In this document: positions 5,709 to 6,827 of the stretch, piece by piece
Layout: every line of letters begins with the position of its first letter
Position numbering within the stretch: the stretch's first letter is position 1
Source: a bacterium
Lineage (GTDB): Bacteria > UBP14 > UBA6098 > B30-G16
DNA length: 6,827 nt
Reading direction: 5' to 3'
Assembly: GCA_030620455.1 (NCBI GenBank)
Contig: JAUXEQ010000078.1
Coordinates: 1 to 6,827 of the forward strand
Made by a program: the position numbers and the translations under genes
Notes under the pieces: generated by a model
What the model saw: only the letters and a program-made list of their open reading frames with translations
What the model was told of the DNA's origin: nothing
Database searches by the model: none

Positions 5709-6512
5709 ATGCTGAATGCATTAGGACAATTTATAGAGAGCAATTCATTCTTGCATAAACTTGATCCTCGAACGAAACTGTTTATGCTCCTGACATTTGC
5801 AGTAATTGTTCTTATAGATTCTGCGTTATGGAACCATTCAATTTCTTTTATGCTGCTTATCCTTGCTACAGTAGTTTCGAAAATCAAGGCAAAGAAAATC
5901 ATCGGTATCCTTTGGAGCTTCAGGATATTCGTTATGATAACATTCTTAATTCATTTAATTTTCACACCCTCACCAAATGCGATTTCATGGGGAATTTTCC
6001 ATGTAGGTCTTCTTGGTGTATTCAACGGTTTACTATTCAGCTTACGAATGTTGATGCTTTTGTGGGCAGCATCCCTTTTTGGACATGTTACATCGCCAAT
6101 AGAACTTGCAGATTCTCTGGAGAAAATGTTGGGATTTGTAAAATATTTCAGACTTCATCCCAGAGACATTTCTATGATTGTGATTCTTGCAATGCGGTAT
6201 GTTCCTACTGTTATCGATGATGCCAAAAGAATACGATGGGCTCAGATAGCCAGAGGAGGTAACATTTCCAAAGGTCTACTAAAAAAAATAAAAAGCATAA
6301 TTCCGATGGTAATACCATTGTTTGCGACATCTTTTCGGCGAGCGGATAAACTCGCATTAGCATTGACACTCAGAGGATACAATCCAACTCTTCCGAGAAC
6401 AAAACTCAAACCTATAGTGTATACTCCAAAGGATTATTGCGTTTCAATTTTAACATTATTATCGCTAATTTCAGCAATTGTTTACAGATATAATTTACTG
6501 GAATATATATAA
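5709..6512 (+). CDS. ecfT: EcfT-type transmembrane component of an energy-coupling-factor (ECF) transporter
   Basis: This complete 267-residue protein has normal EcfT length. EcfT is the membrane scaffold that joins two ABC ATPases (EcfA1/EcfA2) to a substrate-binding S protein for uptake of vitamins or metal ions. The N-terminus GQFIESNSFLHKLDPRTKL (6-24) is the family's opening signature. Hydrophobic segments follow near 25-40, 44-56, 68-86, 96-124, 153-167 and 243-260. The two coupling motifs that contact the ATPases are present: A181-R182-G183 (in RWAQIARGGN) and L221-R222-G223 (in LALTLRGYNP). The start is chosen from this N-terminal signature because there is no SD in front of it. No ATPase or S-component gene occurs on either side in this window, so the substrate (possibly cobalt/nickel, biotin or another vitamin) cannot be named. 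It could be CbiQ or BioN of a dedicated system instead of a shared EcfT. Confidence 0.92.
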   Translation: MLNALGQFIESNSFLHKLDPRTKLFMLLTFAVIVLIDSALWNHSISFMLLILATVVSKIKAKKIIGILWSFRIFVMITFLIHLIFTPSPNAISWGIFHVGLLGVFNGLLFSLRMLMLLWAASLFGHVTSPIELADSLEKMLGFVKYFRLHPRDISMIVILAMRYVPTVIDDAKRIRWAQIARGGNISKGLLKKIKSIIPMVIPLFATSFRRADKLALALTLRGYNPTLPRTKLKPIVYTPKDYCVSILTLLSLISAIVYRYNLLEYI

Positions 6513-6513
6513 T

Positions 6514-6530
6514 TCTAATTATTAGATTTT
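6514..6530 (+). terminator. Possible weak terminator after ecfT
   Basis: A five-pair stem TCTAA/TTAGA with loop TTA begins two bases after the ecfT stop and is followed by TTTT. The stem has only one G-C pair, so it would be unstable. The position fits a terminator and the strength does not. Confidence 0.2.
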
Positions 6531-6788
6531 ATGAAAATTTTTCTATCGAGTATACTAAGATTAAGTATTTCTCTGTCTTAATAGAGAAAAGAATAGAACT
6601 ACAAGGGTTACTTCGCATAATCAATATTCCCCAAACTTTTACTTTCAAGATGAAATACCAAAGACCACTTGAGTTTTGTTACTATCTCGAAAAGGACTTT
6701 TCATTACGCTAAAAATTGAATTCAACATATTCAGCTCTATAAAGCTTTCGTATTATTATGCCTTTAATAGTCTTATATTGTATTTATC

Positions 6789-6794
6789 TAAAAT
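6789..6794 (+). promoter_or_regulatory. Candidate -10 box TAAAAT before the last, partial gene
   Basis: TAAAAT matches the sigma70 -10 consensus at five of six bases and would give a leader of about 16 bases containing the AGGA site at 6806-6809. No good -35 was found 16-18 bases upstream. Confidence 0.25.
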
Positions 6795-6816
6795 ATTCAT
6801 AATATAGGATATGATA

Positions 6817-6827
6817 ATGAAAAGTTA
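6817..6827 (+). CDS. Probable 5' end of a further gene, cut by the window edge
   Basis: ATG AAA AGT TA at the right edge follows AGGA (6806-6809) by seven bases, a normal SD spacing. An in-frame ATG two codons upstream (6811) is an alternative start but lies only one base after AGGA. Only three full codons are visible, so nothing can be said about the product. It would be the obvious place for an ECF partner gene, but this is not shown by the sequence. Confidence 0.35.

Larger units (their letters stand above)
6513..6816. other. Non-coding region of about 300 bp with several short inverted repeats
   Basis: All frames are broken by frequent stops and no tRNA or known RNA fold was recognised. 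Three small inverted repeats are visible. TCTAA-TTA-TTAGA (6514-6526), followed by TTTT, lies directly after the ecfT stop and could be a weak terminator. TTTCTCT-N8-AGAGAAA (6568-6589) has seven pairs and no T run. GAAAAG-GA-CTTTTC (6689-6702) has six arms with a very short centre. The region probably holds the ecfT terminator and the promoter of the next gene, or is the remains of a decayed gene. Confidence 0.4.

Noticed and set aside
5642..6220. Open frames at 5642-5902 (minus) and 5828-6220 (plus)
   Set aside because: Both overlap ecfT, whose frame carries the family's N-terminal signature and both coupling motifs.
6529..6728. Two tiny minus-strand frames in the non-coding region: 27 residues (6728 to 6645) and 29 residues (6618 to 6529)
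   Set aside because: They are very short, have no clear SD and match nothing I recognise. Frames of this size are expected by chance.

Overview
This is an AT-rich stretch (roughly one third G+C by eye) with ordinary bacterial coding sequence on both strands. No rRNA, tRNA, CRISPR array, insertion sequence or phage gene was seen. A secreted TPR protein, a TlpA-type lipoprotein with a lipobox and Shine-Dalgarno (SD) sites of the GGAG type point to a Gram-negative-like bacterium. The gene style fits an uncultured member of the FCB group or a neighbouring candidate phylum, but nothing here fixes the taxon.

Layout. (1) 1-1641, minus strand: a long exported tetratricopeptide-repeat protein whose C-terminus runs off the left edge. 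(2) 1642-1769: a divergent intergenic region that should hold promoters for both sides. (3) 1770-4311, plus strand: a tight four-gene run of a GT4-like glycosyltransferase, a small thioredoxin with a WCPPCK active site, a TlpA/ResA-like thioredoxin-fold lipoprotein, and an OsmC-family protein. The first three overlap (13 bp, then 4 bp) and the fourth follows after 18 bp, so this is almost certainly one operon. (4) 4312-4421: a gap with a good TTGACA -35 box. (5) 4422-5585: a four-transmembrane protein with two N-terminal zinc ribbons and a GYF_2/DUF4339-like domain. (6) 5586-5708: a gap with a perfect GAAA-loop hairpin. (7) 5709-6512: an EcfT-type transmembrane subunit of an energy-coupling-factor importer, with no ATPase or S component in view. 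(8) 6513-6816: about 300 bp without a convincing gene but with several small inverted repeats, followed by the probable first codons of another plus-strand gene at the right edge.

How the genes may work together. The thioredoxin, the membrane-anchored TlpA-like protein and the OsmC protein form a thiol-redox set: a cytoplasmic dithiol reductant, an extracytoplasmic thiol oxidoreductase and a two-cysteine protein of the peroxide/organic-hydroperoxide resistance superfamily. The glycosyltransferase is translationally tied to this set but has no obvious biochemical link to it. The zinc-ribbon membrane protein and the EcfT protein lie in the same direction downstream and may be separate transcription units. 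I see no clear new multi-gene system. The features most worth a second look are the coupled glycosyltransferase-redox operon, the diverged donor site of the glycosyltransferase, the architecture of the zinc-ribbon membrane protein and the EcfT gene without partners.
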